Under the pieces are notes generated by a model. It did not search any database. It was not told the DNA's origin and saw only the letters and a program-made list of their open reading frames with translations. This document shows, piece by piece, positions 62,966 to 64,000 of a stretch of DNA of 64,000 nucleotides. Source of the stretch: Okapia johnstoni (lineage: Eukaryota > Chordata > Mammalia > Artiodactyla > Giraffidae). Position 1 is the stretch's first letter. Every line of letters starts with the position of its first letter. The position numbers and the translations under genes are program-made. The stretch covers positions 69,183,405 to 69,247,404 of the forward strand of contig CM044322.1 of NCBI GenBank assembly GCA_024291935.2, read 5' to 3'.

Positions 62966-64000
62966 ATGATCTAAAAAAACTTTTAAGTGTAGTCCTATAT
63001 GTATATTTAAGTAAGTATAGTCCTATATGTATATTAGCATATGTATACAATACATGTATATGTATTTATATTTGTAGGTATATGTACACAGATGTATAAA
63101 TCAGCTTGTATATGTGTGTATATATACACATATATATGGAAAGGCAGTCACACTCAGTAAAATGTTAATAACGATATATCTGAAAAATATGATAATAGGC
63201 ACCTTTTCTTTACTATATTTTTATTCTCCAAGTGATTCATAATTAGCATATATACTTTTTAAAGAGCCAGAGAAGCTCAGCTCTCTGCATTTGACTCGGA
63301 GGCTGTCACTCAAACCCCCAGACCCCGTGGCCGGGGAACAGCGGCTGTGGGCACCCAGGCAGCTCTGCCAGGGGGCATGGCCACAGACCAGTGCCAGGGG
63401 CTGCACTCTGGAGTCTTGAGCAAGGCAGTGGCTCATGCCCAGTGGGCGCCTGCTGCCGCACAGGCCCCCAAGGAAAGGAGACGGGCAGACCTGCAGTGCG
63501 AGCCACACGACCACCCTCTGCCCACTCCAGCTCACCAGGCCCCGACCCTCGTCTCCCCAGTGCCCCGGCTGGGAGCGGGGCATCCGTGTCTGGCTGAAAG
63601 ATCACGGGACCTCTCCTCTCATTCAGCCTGAAACCTGGGAAACTGGGCCCCTGCAGCCCTGAATGGCGAACAAGGAGGTCTGAGGAGTCACAGGCTGCGG
63701 GCCCAGTCCACACTGTCCTGGTACCATGTGTGATCTCCCTAAAGCCCCCCTTCCTGGATCTGCAGCAGTCAAGGGGACGGGAGACACGTGGCCCTCACAG
63801 CCCCTGACCTCATCTCCCCAGACGATCATCACTGGGCAAACCTGGAACGCCGGGCACACGTCACGTGCTGGCGTGGAAGCTGCTGGAACACAACGGAGAA
63901 CATGACAACGCAAGCCTGGACCCCACGGAGTTTACACATTAGTGCAGAAGTACGCGACGAGCAAATTTTTTTTTTTTAATTACACATCATGATTTGTGCT

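Overview
The window is nuclear DNA of a ruminant artiodactyl. It is dense in retroposons restricted to, or typical of, ruminants: Bov-tA/Bov-A SINEs, BovB (RTE) LINEs, CHR-2 SINEs and artiodactyl L1 tails. It carries two multi-exon mammalian genes with GT-AG introns. From memory, the encoded IL-10 differs from the cattle protein at several positions, so I do not name a genus.

Layout. Positions 1-12,100 are the 5' flank of IL10, with no coding exon recognised. This flank holds a CA-repeat tandem duplication about 1.2 kb upstream of the gene, a perfect 20-bp palindrome centred on an E-box about 4.7 kb upstream, and a SINE carrying an exact NF-kappaB consensus about 5.4 kb upstream. IL10 follows on the + strand: TATA box at 12,106, five coding exons from 12,206 to 15,981, an AU-rich 3' UTR and overlapping polyadenylation signals near 16,700. 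Positions 16,725-50,730 are a gene-free interval of about 34 kb, made largely of interspersed repeats (L1, L2, BovB, Bov-tA, CHR-2, MIR and MaLR LTRs). Several nested insertions there have recognisable target-site duplications. Positions 50,730-56,123 hold coding exons 2-10 and the 3' UTR of MAPKAPK2 (MK2) on the - strand. Positions 56,124-64,000 are part of MAPKAPK2 intron 1. Exon 1, which encodes the Pro-rich N-terminus and ATP-binding loop, lies outside the window.

How the genes relate. IL10 and MAPKAPK2 converge tail to tail, as in the conserved mammalian 1q32-type order. IL10 encodes the anti-inflammatory cytokine. MK2 is the p38-activated kinase that controls stability and translation of AU-rich cytokine mRNAs, and the IL10 3' UTR here has six AUUUA motifs. 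The neighbourhood therefore places a regulator beside one of its known kinds of target, although there is no operon-like coupling.

I found no new defence, mobile or biosynthetic system. The points most worth a second look are small: the E-box palindrome, the kappaB-bearing SINE, a CA-repeat duplication where human IL10 also has a promoter microsatellite, a nine-unit telomere-like hexamer tract, an isolated CpG-rich patch, an exact 26-nt inverted repeat 11.8 kb apart, and a 48-bp in-frame exon-like segment in MAPKAPK2 intron 1.
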